Shown here piece by piece: positions 17,281 through 26,029 of a stretch of DNA of 64,000 nt. A model generated the notes under the pieces. That model ran no database searches. It was not told the origin of the DNA and saw only the letters and a program-made list of their open reading frames with translations. Each line of letters opens with the position of its first letter. The stretch's first letter is position 1. Source of the stretch: Streptomyces mashuensis (GTDB taxonomy: Bacteria; Actinomycetota; Actinomycetes; Streptomycetales; Streptomycetaceae); contig NZ_BNBD01000021.1 of assembly GCF_014654785.1 (NCBI RefSeq), forward strand, positions 1-64,000, given 5' to 3'. A program made the position numbers and the translations under genes.

Positions 17281-18063
17281 TCAGCTCACCTCGGGGGAGA
17301 GCTTCTTCGCGCCCGTCATGATGGCCACCGCGTCCTCCATCGAGTGCGACTGCGGGGTGATGACGCCCGCGCAGCCGCCGAGCCGCTGAATGTGGATGCG
17401 GTCGGCGACCTCGAAGACGTTGGGCATGTTGTGGCTGATGAGGATGACACCGAGGCCCTGGTCGCGCAGGTCGCGGACGAGCTGGAGGACCTGGCCCGTC
17501 TCGCGGACGCCGAGGGCGGCGGTGGGTTCGTCGAGGATCACCACCCGGCCGCCGAAGGCCGCGGTGCGGGCGACGGCCACGGACTGGCGCTGGCCGCCGG
17601 AGAGGGTCTCGACCGCCTGGTCGATGTTCTGCAGCGTGCCGATGCCGAGCCGCTCGAGGTGATCGGCGGCCTGCTTCTTCATCTCACGGGTGTCGAGCAT
17701 GCGGAACACCGAGCCGAGAATGCCCTTGCGGCGGATCTCGCGGGCGAGGAACAGGTTGGCGGCGATGTCCAGGGCGGGGGCGACGGCGAGGGTCTGGTGG
17801 ACCGTTTCGATGCCGGCGTCGCGGGCGTCCCGGGGCCGCTTGAAACGGACCTCCTTCCCGTCGACGAAGAGGCTGCCCCGGTCGGGCACGAGGGCGCCGG
17901 ACAGACACTTGATCAGGGTGGACTTGCCGGCGCCGTTGTCCCCGATGACGGCGAGGACCTCGCCGGGGTACAGGGTGAGGTCGACGTCGTTCAGGCCGAC
18001 GACCCTGCCGAAGACCTTGACCAGGCCCTTGGCCTGGAGAACGGGGGCGGTGGCGGTCGTCAC
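17281..18063 (-). CDS. sugar ABC transporter ATP-binding protein
   Basis: The 260-residue ATPase energises uptake of a sugar. It has Walker A GDNGAGKST (about residue 41), the signature LSGGQRQSVAVAR, Walker B VVILDEPTAAL and the switch His in LISHNMPNV. It is a single nucleotide-binding domain, unlike the fused double domain of RbsA or XylG, and resembles the FrcA type. Its GTG start overlaps the permease stop by four bases (GTGA), so it is translated by coupling as the last gene of the binding protein-permease-ATPase operon. Upstream in-frame codons as far as 19182 are antisense noise over the permease gene. Confidence 0.9.
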   Translation of the reverse strand: MTTATAPVLQAKGLVKVFGRVVGLNDVDLTLYPGEVLAVIGDNGAGKSTLIKCLSGALVPDRGSLFVDGKEVRFKRPRDARDAGIETVHQTLAVAPALDIAANLFLAREIRRKGILGSVFRMLDTREMKKQAADHLERLGIGTLQNIDQAVETLSGGQRQSVAVARTAAFGGRVVILDEPTAALGVRETGQVLQLVRDLRDQGLGVILISHNMPNVFEVADRIHIQRLGGCAGVITPQSHSMEDAVAIMTGAKKLSPEVS

Positions 18064-19094
18064 GACTTCACACTCCGGATCCACTGGTCGACGGAGACAG
18101 CCGCGATCACGAGGATGCCGACTGCGAGGACTTGGTAGTTCGGGTCCATGCCGGCCAGGGCGAGGCCGTTGACGAAGACCTGGACGATCAGCGCGCCGAT
18201 CAGCGAGCCGATGACGACGCCGCGGCCGCCGAACAGGCTGGTGCCGCCGATGACGACGGCCGTGATGGACTGCAGGTTGGCGTTGAGACCGCTGTTGGGG
18301 TCGCCGCCGCCGACCCGGCCGATGAGGATCCAGGCCGCGACGGCAACGGTGAGGCCGGCCACCACGTAGGCGCTGAGCAGGACCCGGTTGACGGAGATGC
18401 CGGCCAGGCGGGCGGCTTCGGCGTCGTCGCCGACCGCGTAGAGGTGACGTCCCCAGGCGGTGTGGCGCAGGGCGTAACCGACCACCGCATAGAGGGCGAT
18501 CACGAGGAGGACGCCGTAGGTCAGGTGCAGTTGGCCGAGGGAGACGGTCTCGCCGCTCCACGTGAGGAAGGTGCCCGGCTGGAGGGAGACGGTCCGGCCC
18601 CTGGCGTAGATGAGGCTGAGCGCGGTGAAGATGCTGAGGGTGCCGAGCGTGACGATGAAGGGGGGAAGCCTGACCCTGGTCACCAGCAGTCCGTTGACGG
18701 CCTGGGCCGCTGTCGCGACGGCCGCGCCGGCCAGGAGGGCGAGCCAGCCGGGCCAGTGGTGGTCCGCGACCAGCTTCGCCATCAGCAGCGAGGCGAGGAC
18801 CATGACGGCACCGATCGACAGGTCGATGCCGGCGGTGAGGATGATGACGGTCTGCCCGACGGCGAGCGCACCGACGACGGCCACTTGCTGGGCGACCAGC
18901 GAAAGGTTCTGCAACGCGTAGAAGCGTTCGTTCACCAGGGAGAACATCACCGCGGCGAGCACCAGGACGATGGCCGGGCTGAGCGCCGGCTGACGGTGCA
19001 GTACCGCATGGATGCGCTGGGCGGGGGTGGCGGGCCGGTTGAGGAACTCCTCCGCCGGTGCCGGTGCGGCTTGAGATTCCACGTGAGTGGTCAC
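18060..19094 (-). CDS. sugar ABC transporter permease (RbsC/FrcC type)
   Basis: The 344-residue protein is a BPD_transp_2-type inner-membrane permease. It has about nine or ten hydrophobic segments, the conserved GLTAGIDLSIGA-like motif (ILTAGIDLSIGAVMVLASL, about residue 85-103), RLPPFIVTLGT, and a GGTSLFGGRG cytoplasmic motif near residue 275 that contacts the ATPase. The N-terminal 35 residues are a soluble Ala/Pro-rich tail. The start is GTG 19094 behind GGAGCC. It is separated from the upstream binding-protein gene by about 100 bases holding a stable hairpin, and overlaps the ATPase gene downstream. Confidence 0.9.
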   Translation of the reverse strand: MTTHVESQAAPAPAEEFLNRPATPAQRIHAVLHRQPALSPAIVLVLAAVMFSLVNERFYALQNLSLVAQQVAVVGALAVGQTVIILTAGIDLSIGAVMVLASLLMAKLVADHHWPGWLALLAGAAVATAAQAVNGLLVTRVRLPPFIVTLGTLSIFTALSLIYARGRTVSLQPGTFLTWSGETVSLGQLHLTYGVLLVIALYAVVGYALRHTAWGRHLYAVGDDAEAARLAGISVNRVLLSAYVVAGLTVAVAAWILIGRVGGGDPNSGLNANLQSITAVVIGGTSLFGGRGVVIGSLIGALIVQVFVNGLALAGMDPNYQVLAVGILVIAAVSVDQWIRSVKS

Positions 19095-19128
19095 AGGGCT
19101 CCTTCCGGTGTCTTCCCTGGTACGGGCT

Positions 19129-19181
19129 CATGGGCCCATGGCCCGTGTGGTGGAGGGTGCCCGCCCGTTCGGGGGCGGGCA
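19129..19181 (-). promoter_or_regulatory. intercistronic stem-loops in the sugar ABC operon
   Basis: Two perfect inverted repeats lie between the binding-protein stop and the permease start: TGCCCGCCC / GGGCGGGCA (9-bp stem, 6-base loop, 19158-19181) and the 12-bp palindrome CATGGGCCCATG (19129-19140). Such hairpins between binding-protein and permease genes usually stabilise the upstream mRNA or cut read-through, so that more binding protein than permease is made. Confidence 0.55.
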
Positions 19182-19196
19182 CGCCCGGCCGGGGTG

Positions 19197-20330
19197 TCAG
19201 CCGCCCCAGCAGGCGGAGGCGGCCTGCGACGGCGACTGCACGGTGAGGCCACCGACGGGCCGTGCGGCGGCGAGGGCGGTGCCGGTGTCGTGGAAGGTCT
19301 TGCCGCCGGCCGCGCCGGGCCTGGCGCCACCGCGGCCCAGTTGCGCGACGGAGCTGACGCCGAGCGCCGCCATCCTGCCCGGGTACTGCACCGCGTCGGT
19401 GGCGAACGTGCCGCCGGCGACGTTCCTCAGACCGGCGCAGCTGCCGTCGATCGTGTGGATCGCAGCGTTCTTCTCCTTGCCGGCCGCCTTGAGCGCCTTG
19501 TACGCGCCCTCGCCCGCGCGCTCGTTGATCGCGTAGACGACGTTGATGCCGGGGTTGGCCGACAGACAGTTCTCCATCGCGGTGCGGCCGCCGTCGACGG
19601 CTCCCTGGGTGGCCTGGTGACAGGCGATCGTGTAGGTGCCGCCCTTGCCGCCGGTGTACGTGCCGGTCCTGGCTTCCTTGCCGTTCTCGGTGCTGCTGCC
19701 GGGATCGATGCCCATGCCTTTCAGGAAGCCGTGGTCACGGGCGATGTCCACGGAGACGACCTGGTTGTCGAACAGATCGAGCATGGCGACGACCGCCGGC
19801 CTGCCGTCCAGGGCGGCCGCCGCGTACTGGCCGGCGAGCCTGCCCGCCTGCTCGTTGTCGGTGGCGTAGGTGAGGTCCGCGATGCCCGGCGGGTTGGTCG
19901 CCGTGTCCAGGGCGATCACGAACAGGCCGGCCTGTCGTGCCCGTTTGAGGGCGGCGTTCACGGCGTCGCCGTTGGTGGTGATGAGGATGCCGCGGTCGCC
20001 ACGCGATATGGCGTTCTCGATGGCCGTGATCTGGGTCAGGGTGTCGCCGTCGTTGTTGCCCGCCGCCACCGTGAGACGCACGTCGTCCTTGGCCGCCTGG
20101 GCCCTGGCGGCCTTCTCCATGCTCACGAAGTACGGGTTGGTGAGCGTCTTCAGGATCAGCGAGACACCCACCGTGCCGCTGCCGCCCGGCCCGGACGAAG
20201 AGGAACTGCCGTTCGCGGGACCGCAGGCCACGAGTGTGGCGGCGAGGCAGACGGTGACGCCGATCGCGGCCGCCCGGGTACGGCGGCCGCGGTGGCCCGG
20301 CATCCGGCTGGTGGAGACGGAGACGTTCAT
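19197..20330 (-). CDS. sugar ABC transporter substrate-binding lipoprotein
   Basis: The 377-residue precursor has an Arg-rich n-region, a hydrophobic core and a lipobox LVAC near residue 35, then a Gly/Ser linker, so it should be a lipoprotein on the outer face of the membrane. The mature part is a periplasmic-binding-protein type 4 domain of the ribose/fructose kind: LTNPYFVSMEKAARAQAA, AIENAISRGDRGILITTNG, YATDNEQAGRLAGQYAA, and GINVVYAINERAGEGAYKAL. The ATG at 20330 has an AAAGGAA site. It is the first gene of the operon and faces the LacI gene across a 149-bp regulatory gap. The substrate is unknown; fructose or a related sugar fits the linked PfkB kinase. Confidence 0.9.
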   Translation of the reverse strand: MNVSVSTSRMPGHRGRRTRAAAIGVTVCLAATLVACGPANGSSSSSGPGGSGTVGVSLILKTLTNPYFVSMEKAARAQAAKDDVRLTVAAGNNDGDTLTQITAIENAISRGDRGILITTNGDAVNAALKRARQAGLFVIALDTATNPPGIADLTYATDNEQAGRLAGQYAAAALDGRPAVVAMLDLFDNQVVSVDIARDHGFLKGMGIDPGSSTENGKEARTGTYTGGKGGTYTIACHQATQGAVDGGRTAMENCLSANPGINVVYAINERAGEGAYKALKAAGKEKNAAIHTIDGSCAGLRNVAGGTFATDAVQYPGRMAALGVSSVAQLGRGGARPGAAGGKTFHDTGTALAAARPVGGLTVQSPSQAASACWGG

Positions 20331-20369
20331 GGCGTGATTCCTTTCGGAGCCGTCCCGTGGCCGACGCTG

Positions 20370-20383
20370 AGACAACGTTGACT
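20370..20383. promoter_or_regulatory. candidate LacI-family operator
   Basis: AGACAACGTTGACT is a palindrome with a single mismatch, centred on CG like most LacI-family sites, with core CAACGTTG (20373-20380). It lies between the divergent binding-protein gene and LacI gene, about 40 bases before the former and 97 before the latter, well placed to control both. Confidence 0.5.
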
Positions 20384-20479
20384 GGGCGAGATACTGGGCC
20401 CGTCTGGACGGCCTCGTCAAGACGCTGATAGACATGCGCAGGCAACGAGCGGGTGACGCACGACGAGTGGGAGACAACG

Positions 20480-21538
20480 ATGACTCAGGGGGAGGCCCCG
20501 CCCCGGCCGGCCCGCAGCCGCCCCACCATGCGTGAGGTCGCGGCGCTGGCCGGAGTGGCCATCAAGACCGTCTCGCGCGTGTTCAACGACGTGCCCACCG
20601 TGGATCCGGCGATCGTCGCCAGGGTCCGCGAGGCCGCCGACCAACTCGGTTACCGTCCCAACCTCACGGCCAGCAGCCTGCGCCGCGGCGACGGCCGCAC
20701 CGCCACCATCGGCATGCTCGTCGAGGACGCGGCCAACCCCTTCTCCGCCACCCTGACCCGCACGGTGGAGAACGTGGCCCGGGAACGCGGAGTGCTCGTG
20801 CTGGTGGGCAGCCTCGACGAGGACCCGGCCCGCGAACGGGAACTGGCCCGTGCGCTCGTCGACCGTCGGGTCGACGGCCTCGTGATCGTCCCGGCCGGCC
20901 GCGACCAGAGCTACCTCATCGCCGAGCAGAACACCGGCACCCGCATGGTCTTCGTCGACCGCGAGGCCGGCCTGCTCGACGCGGACGCCGTCGTCTCCGA
21001 GAACCGGCAGGGCGCCATCGCCGCTGTGAACCACCTGCTGAAGGCCGGTCACCGCCGTATCGCCTACCTCGGCGACCGCACCGCCATCCCCACCGCCGCC
21101 CAGCGCTTCGACGGCTACCGGCACGCCCTGGAAGTGGCGCACATCGCCTACGACGACGAGATCGTGCGCCACGCCGGGTCCGGCGAGGACGCGGCCGTCG
21201 CCGCGACCGAGCAGGTGCTGTCGTTGCCCGATCCGCCGACGGCGCTGTTCACCAGCCAGAACTTCGTGACCATAGGCGCCGTCCGCGCGCTGCACGCCAT
21301 GGGCCTGCAGCACACCGTCGCCCATGTCGGCTTCGACGACTTCCCCCTGGCCGACCTCCTCAGCCCGGGCGTCTCCGTCATCGCCCAGGACGTCGTACAA
21401 GTGGGCAGGACAGCCGCCGAGATGCTCTTCCGCAGGCTGGACGGCGACGAGTCGCCCACCCGCACCGTCACCGTGCCGACCCGGCTGATCGAGCGGGGAT
21501 CCGGTGAGATTCCGGCGAAGGGGCCCGGCAATGACTGA
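20480..21538 (+). CDS. LacI-family transcriptional regulator
   Basis: The 352-residue protein has an N-terminal LacI helix-turn-helix (TMREVAALAGVAIKTVSRVFN, about residues 15-36, and the hinge helix NLTASSLRRG) followed by a periplasmic-binding-protein-like sugar-sensing domain (TIGMLVEDAANPFSATL, DGLVIVPAG, HRRIAYLGD, VGFDDFPLADLLSPGVSVIAQD). The start ATG at 20480 has a GGGAGA site; a GTG 27 bases upstream is possible but lacks one. It diverges from the sugar transporter operon and overlaps the kinase gene by eight bases (ATGACTGA), so it most likely represses the transporter in the absence of sugar and is co-translated with the kinase. Confidence 0.92.
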   Translation: MTQGEAPPRPARSRPTMREVAALAGVAIKTVSRVFNDVPTVDPAIVARVREAADQLGYRPNLTASSLRRGDGRTATIGMLVEDAANPFSATLTRTVENVARERGVLVLVGSLDEDPARERELARALVDRRVDGLVIVPAGRDQSYLIAEQNTGTRMVFVDREAGLLDADAVVSENRQGAIAAVNHLLKAGHRRIAYLGDRTAIPTAAQRFDGYRHALEVAHIAYDDEIVRHAGSGEDAAVAATEQVLSLPDPPTALFTSQNFVTIGAVRALHAMGLQHTVAHVGFDDFPLADLLSPGVSVIAQDVVQVGRTAAEMLFRRLDGDESPTRTVTVPTRLIERGSGEIPAKGPGND

Positions 21539-22616
21539 CACCGTACGAGCCGCTGCACAGCTCCCGCCACCGCTCCCGTTGGTCACCGTGATCGGTGAAG
21601 CACTCGTCGACCTGGTCCAGCTCGACGCGCCCGGTGACTACCGTGCCAGGCCCGGCGGCAGCCCGTTCAACGTCGCCGTCGGCCTGGCCCGGCTCGGACA
21701 CCGCACCGCACTCATGGCACGGCTGGCCGACAACACCTTCGGCCGGATGCTGCGCTCGCACGCCGCCGCCGAGGGCATCGACCTGACGTACGCACCGGCA
21801 GCCACGGAGCCCACCACCCTCGCCGTCGTCTCCACGGACGCGGAAGGCCGGGCGAGTTACGACTTCTACCTGGACGGCACCGCGGACGGGCAGTGGACCG
21901 GGGCGGAGACGGCCCTCGTACCGCGGGACACCGCCCTGCTGCACTTCGGCTCGATCGCCTCCTGGACGTCTCCGGCGGCCGGGCACATCCACTCCGCCGT
22001 CCAGCGCCTGCACGCCGGGGGCACGGCGCTGATCAGCTACGACCCCAACGTCCGGCCGGCCCTTCTGGGCAGCCCGGAGCGCGGCAGGCAGGCCGTCGAA
22101 CGCAGCATCGGCACGGCCCACCTGGTCAAGGCCAGCCGCGAGGACGTCGAGTGGCTCCACCCGGACACGCCGGTCGAGCGGATCGCCGCCCACTGGCTGG
22201 AACTGGGGGCGCTCCTCGTCGTCATCACCGACGGCCCCGACGGCGCCCACGCCTTCCATGCCGGCGCGGGAAGCCTGAGCCGTCCCGGGCGGAAGGTGAC
22301 GGTGGCGGACACCGTCGGTGCGGGGGACGCGTTCACCGCGGGGCTGCTCGGCGCACTGGTCCGCCACGGTGTGCACACCCCGCAGTCGCTGGCCTCGGCG
22401 GACCCGGCCGTGCTGAGGACCGCCGTGGACGATGCCGTCCTCGTCTCGGCGCTGACCTGCGGGCGCCCGGGCGCCGACCCGCCCACCGCCCTGCCCCGCC
22501 CGCACCTGCCCGCCCGGGCGCCCCTCGACGTGACGCATCTGGCCTTCCCCGGCGACACCGGCCGAAGGGGCACAGCAGACCCGGTCGTGCCGTCAGCGCG
22601 GTCCGGCAGGGGCTGA
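21531..22616 (+). CDS. PfkB-family sugar kinase (fructokinase-like)
   Basis: The 361-residue enzyme is a ribokinase-family (PfkB) kinase: TVIGEALVDLVQ at the N-terminus, the first signature GGSPFNVAVGLARLG (about residue 40), and the second signature DTVGAGDAFTAGLLGAL with the catalytic Asp near residue 265. This form, with GEALVDL and GGSPFN, is usual for fructokinases. The start overlaps the end of the lacI-like gene. It would phosphorylate the sugar brought in by the adjacent transporter. Its C-terminal about 40 residues are Pro/Arg-rich and not conserved, and its 3' end overlaps the convergent LuxR gene by 24 bases. Confidence 0.88.
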   Translation: MTDTVRAAAQLPPPLPLVTVIGEALVDLVQLDAPGDYRARPGGSPFNVAVGLARLGHRTALMARLADNTFGRMLRSHAAAEGIDLTYAPAATEPTTLAVVSTDAEGRASYDFYLDGTADGQWTGAETALVPRDTALLHFGSIASWTSPAAGHIHSAVQRLHAGGTALISYDPNVRPALLGSPERGRQAVERSIGTAHLVKASREDVEWLHPDTPVERIAAHWLELGALLVVITDGPDGAHAFHAGAGSLSRPGRKVTVADTVGAGDAFTAGLLGALVRHGVHTPQSLASADPAVLRTAVDDAVLVSALTCGRPGADPPTALPRPHLPARAPLDVTHLAFPGDTGRRGTADPVVPSARSGRG

Positions 22617-23381
22617 CGCCCTGCCGTCGGGTTCGAGCACCGGCCGGTCGATGCCCCAGGCGACGGCGCGGGCGGCGGCGGCCGCGCGGTTCGGGAGGTC
22701 CAGCTTGGCGAGGATGTGCTCGATGTGGGTGCCCACGGTGCGCGGCGTGATGTGCAGCCGCTCGGCGATCTCTTTGTTGGTGCGGCCGGTGGTCAGTTCG
22801 GACAGCACGTCCAGTTCCCGCGGTGAGAGTCCGCCCGGCCGCCGCGCGGCCGCGTCCGGAGGCGGGCCGCCCGGGGCGACGGCCGCGGCGAGGGCCTCGC
22901 TGAGCAGGGTGACGGCGGCACGTGCCGGGTCGGGCGTGCTCAGCGGCCGGCGGGTGCTGACGTTGAGCATGCCGACGTACCGGCCGTCGGCGGTGAACAG
23001 GCACTGGGCCACCCCGCCCTGGACACCGAGGGGACGCAGCACCTCCTGGAAGCCGGGGGATGCCGCCAGGAGGTGCCGGGGGACGTCCCCGAGCCAGAGG
23101 CCGCCCCGGTCCGGGCTGTGCAACAGAGGGAACACCGGGTCTTGGTGGAGGCGTGTCTCGATGTAGGCCGTGACCTCGTCCGGGTAGCTCCCGGCCAGGG
23201 TGGTGTGGCGGCGGCGCAGCGGATCCCACCGGGTCAGGGAGGCGTGGTCGTACGCCATGAGCTGCGACAGCGCCGTCAGGACGGTGTCGTGGCCGGCCGT
23301 GCCGCTCGTGGCGTTCCTGGCGGCCTCACGGACGTGGACAGCCGCGTCCAGGATGTCCACCGTGCTCTGCTCCGCTGCCAT
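22593..23381 (-). CDS. LuxR-family regulator with sensory N-terminus
   Basis: The 262-residue protein ends in a GerE/LuxR helix-turn-helix: LSPRELDVLSELTTGRTNKE, then IAERLHITPRTVGTHIEHIL and a KLDLPNRAAAAA helix. There is no phosphoacceptor receiver domain; the first 170 residues resemble a GAF-like or autoinducer-type sensory domain, with RWDPLRRRHTTLAGSYPDEV and a VAQCLFTADGRYVGMLNVS beta-hairpin. The ATG at 23381 is preceded by GTG 23384, and either could be used. The gene converges on the PfkB kinase and overlaps its end. The signal and targets are not evident; the adjacent amidohydrolase on the same strand, 31 bases upstream, is the nearest candidate partner. Confidence 0.85.
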   Translation of the reverse strand: MAAEQSTVDILDAAVHVREAARNATSGTAGHDTVLTALSQLMAYDHASLTRWDPLRRRHTTLAGSYPDEVTAYIETRLHQDPVFPLLHSPDRGGLWLGDVPRHLLAASPGFQEVLRPLGVQGGVAQCLFTADGRYVGMLNVSTRRPLSTPDPARAAVTLLSEALAAAVAPGGPPPDAAARRPGGLSPRELDVLSELTTGRTNKEIAERLHITPRTVGTHIEHILAKLDLPNRAAAAARAVAWGIDRPVLEPDGRASAPAGPR

Positions 23382-23412
23382 CACCCCAGGATGATCACGT
23401 TCCGGGAGTGCG

Positions 23413-25116
23413 TCAATTTCCCAGGGCGTCGTGCACGACGCGCCCGTCCACGACGGTGAGGACGACGGGCATCCCCGGTATGTCGTGGGGGTCGGCGGCG
23501 AGCAGGTCCCCGTCGAGCACGCACAGGTCGGCGACCTTGCCGGGCTCCAGGGAGCCCTTCCAGCTGTCGGCGAAGTCCTGCCAGGCCGCGTCGATCGTGT
23601 ACGTGCGGATCGCCTCGGCCAGGCCGATGCGCTGCTCGGGGCCGCTGACCCGGCCGCCGGCCTTCGACTCGCGCAGCATCATGGTGGCGACCCCCTGGCG
23701 CCAGTCCGGGTACGTGACGGGGGCGTCGGAACCGCTCGCGACCCGCACGCCGGCGTCGAGGGCGTCGCGGTAGGGCCAGGCGTACGCGGCCCGTTCGGCG
23801 CCGACGAAGTCCTCCTCCATGTCGGCGACGGTCCATTTGATCGTGGGGTTCATGTTGACGCCGAAGCCGTGCGCGGCCAGTACCTTCATGCTGCGGGCGG
23901 TGAGGAAGTCGCCGTGGATGACGTAGTGGCGGGCGTCGTGCCGCGGGTGCTCGGCCATGGCCGCGGCGAAGGCGTCGACGACGGTGTCGATGGCCCGGTC
24001 GCCCGTGACGTGGACGCCGAGCTGGTATCCGGCGGTGTGGGCGTGCCGGACCATGGCGGCGATCTCGGCGGTCCGCTCGGCGTCGGTCTCGCCGCCGACG
24101 CACAGGGAACCGCAGCCGCCGCCGACGTAGGGCTCGTTCATCCAGGCCGTCTTGTTGGGGACGATGCCGTCGGCGAAGATCTTGACGCCGTGGACGGCGA
24201 GGCGGCGCGGGTCGGTGTCGCCGGTCTCGCCGATGGCGGTGAGGGCGCGGGCGAACTCCTCGGCGGTGCTCGCCATTCCGGTCGGCAGGAGCAGGACTCC
24301 GACGCGGGCGGTCAGTTCGCCGTCGGCCAGCAGCCGGCGGTAGACGTCGAGGGTCTCCGTGCCGAGTGCGCCCCGCATGATGCCGTCGCCGCCGGGGCCG
24401 AGCCCGGGCTCGGTGTAGCTGGTCACGCCGAGCCGGGCGAGCGTGGCGAGGGTGGACCGTACCGCATCGGTCCGCTCCTGCCGGCTGAGCGGCGGCAGCG
24501 CGTTCTGCACGAGGGCCTGCGCCCCTTCGTGGAGCAGCCCGGTCGGCTCCCCGCCGGCGTCCGTGACGATGGCCCCGCCGGGCGGCGCGACGGTGTGCCG
24601 GTCGATCCCTATGAGCTGGAGTGCCTTGGAGTTGACCCAGGTGGCATGCCCGGAGAAGGAGTACAGGACGACGGGGTGGCGGGGGCTCACGGCGTCGAGG
24701 TCGTGCCGCGAGGGCAGTCGTGACGGGTCGCCGAGGCACTCGTCGAGGTAGCCGGTGTCCCAGCCGTGCCCCGTGATCCACTGTCCGTCCGGGGTCCGCT
24801 CGGTGGCCTCGCGTACCGCACGGGCGACGTCCGCGAGGGAGGACACCGCGGGGTGGCCGAGGTCGAGGGAGAGCGGCGGCGTCGCCATGCCGAAGGCGCA
24901 GCCGTGCAGGTGGGAATCGTTGATGCCGGGAAGCAGGGTCGCCCCGCGCAGGTCGACGACGCGGGTGCCGGGCCCGATGAGCGGCGCGACGTCGTCCCGC
25001 CCGCCGACGGCGGTGATGATCCCACCGGTCACGGCCAGCGCGGAGGCGACGGAGAACTCCGCATCGACCGTGACCACGCGCCCATCGAGAAACACCAGAT
25101 CGGCAAACCTGTCCAT
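23413..25116 (-). CDS. amidohydrolase family protein (YtcJ-like)
   Basis: The 567-residue enzyme belongs to the amidohydrolase 3 group of metal-dependent hydrolases. The metal site begins with the HxH of INDSHLHG near residue 70; the barrel continues with SFSGHATWVNSKAL, KIFADGIVPNKTAWM, VHVTGDRAIDTVVDAF and YVIHGDFL, and the final metal Asp is in VASGSDAPVTYPDWR. A C-terminal composite beta-domain (GSLEPGKVADLCVLDGDLL) completes the fold. No signal peptide is seen, so it is cytosolic. The ATG at 25116 has GAAAGGAC upstream. YtcJ-like enzymes hydrolyse amide or enol substrates that are mostly unknown, and the context does not help. Confidence 0.88.
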   Translation of the reverse strand: MDRFADLVFLDGRVVTVDAEFSVASALAVTGGIITAVGGRDDVAPLIGPGTRVVDLRGATLLPGINDSHLHGCAFGMATPPLSLDLGHPAVSSLADVARAVREATERTPDGQWITGHGWDTGYLDECLGDPSRLPSRHDLDAVSPRHPVVLYSFSGHATWVNSKALQLIGIDRHTVAPPGGAIVTDAGGEPTGLLHEGAQALVQNALPPLSRQERTDAVRSTLATLARLGVTSYTEPGLGPGGDGIMRGALGTETLDVYRRLLADGELTARVGVLLLPTGMASTAEEFARALTAIGETGDTDPRRLAVHGVKIFADGIVPNKTAWMNEPYVGGGCGSLCVGGETDAERTAEIAAMVRHAHTAGYQLGVHVTGDRAIDTVVDAFAAAMAEHPRHDARHYVIHGDFLTARSMKVLAAHGFGVNMNPTIKWTVADMEEDFVGAERAAYAWPYRDALDAGVRVASGSDAPVTYPDWRQGVATMMLRESKAGGRVSGPEQRIGLAEAIRTYTIDAAWQDFADSWKGSLEPGKVADLCVLDGDLLAADPHDIPGMPVVLTVVDGRVVHDALGN

Positions 25117-25225
25117 GGAAAGTCCTTTCGGGAACGGGTGCACGACGGCCACCCCGATCGATCTCCCGAGGACTATGAATCAGGTCCCTGCCCCCGCACA
25201 TCGGTCATTCCACCGATGTTCCCGT

Positions 25226-26029
25226 TCAGGGTGTCGGGCTGCCGCCCCGGCAAGGGGACCGGGTGAGGAAGCGGCGGATCAGCTCGCCGGTCTCCTCGGG
25301 GTTTTCCAGGTACAGCATGTGACCCGCATCGAGTTCCGCCACGGTGAGCTGCTCGCCCAGCGTCGCCCGGCACGCCTGGACGTATGCGGGGGACACGAAG
25401 CCCGACCGCCGGGCGGTCACGAGGAGCGTGGGCACGCCGGCGGGCGGGGTGACGGGTGGGCCCGCCATCTCGGAACACGCCGTGACCACGGCCGCGGGCT
25501 CGAAGCGCCACTGCCACCGCCCGTCGTCGCGTTGCACGAGGTGATCGGCGATCTCTTCTTCGACGGCCGCGGGGGAGACGGCCGGCCAGGCCGACCTCCG
25601 TTCCGCTTCCGCCTGCTGCGGGCTCGCGAAGAGGCCGGGGCTCATGGTCCGGCGGGCCTGGTCGTGCATCTGCCCGGCGGGCAGGCCGGTCGAGGGGTCC
25701 AGCAGGACCATGCGGCCGACGCGTTCGGGGGCGGCATGGGCCAGGCGCAGTGCGATCAGCCCGCCGTACGAGTGCCCCAGCAGATCCACACGGTCGGGGC
25801 CATGGGCGTCCAGGACGGCGAGCATGTCCGCCACATGCGCCTCGGTGTTCCACGGCGGGGCATGGGTGGAGCGTCCATGCCCGCGCAGGTCCGGCGCGAT
25901 GACCGAGAAGTCGCCCAGCGACGTCTCGGCGACGTGCCGCCAGCGGGCGCCGTGCCCCCTGATGCCGTGCAGCGCGAGCAGTGCAGGCCCCCGGGCCGCA
26001 CCGTAGCGGTGGACGTGGAGCGCCGTCAT
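25226..26029 (-). CDS. alpha/beta hydrolase
   Basis: The 267-residue protein is an alpha/beta hydrolase: oxyanion-hole motif LHGIRGHGARW, the APDLRGHGRS strand, the nucleophile elbow GHSYGG (Ser near residue 100), an acid in the strand before SGFVSPAYV, and the catalytic His in DAGHMLYLENPEE near the C-terminus. Its ATG overlaps the stop of the upstream flavin reductase (ATGA), so the two are translationally coupled. Small hydrolases coupled to flavin reductases often act in degradation of aromatic or lactone compounds, but the substrate here is unknown. Confidence 0.88.
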   Translation of the reverse strand: MTALHVHRYGAARGPALLALHGIRGHGARWRHVAETSLGDFSVIAPDLRGHGRSTHAPPWNTEAHVADMLAVLDAHGPDRVDLLGHSYGGLIALRLAHAAPERVGRMVLLDPSTGLPAGQMHDQARRTMSPGLFASPQQAEAERRSAWPAVSPAAVEEEIADHLVQRDDGRWQWRFEPAAVVTACSEMAGPPVTPPAGVPTLLVTARRSGFVSPAYVQACRATLGEQLTVAELDAGHMLYLENPEETGELIRRFLTRSPCRGGSPTP

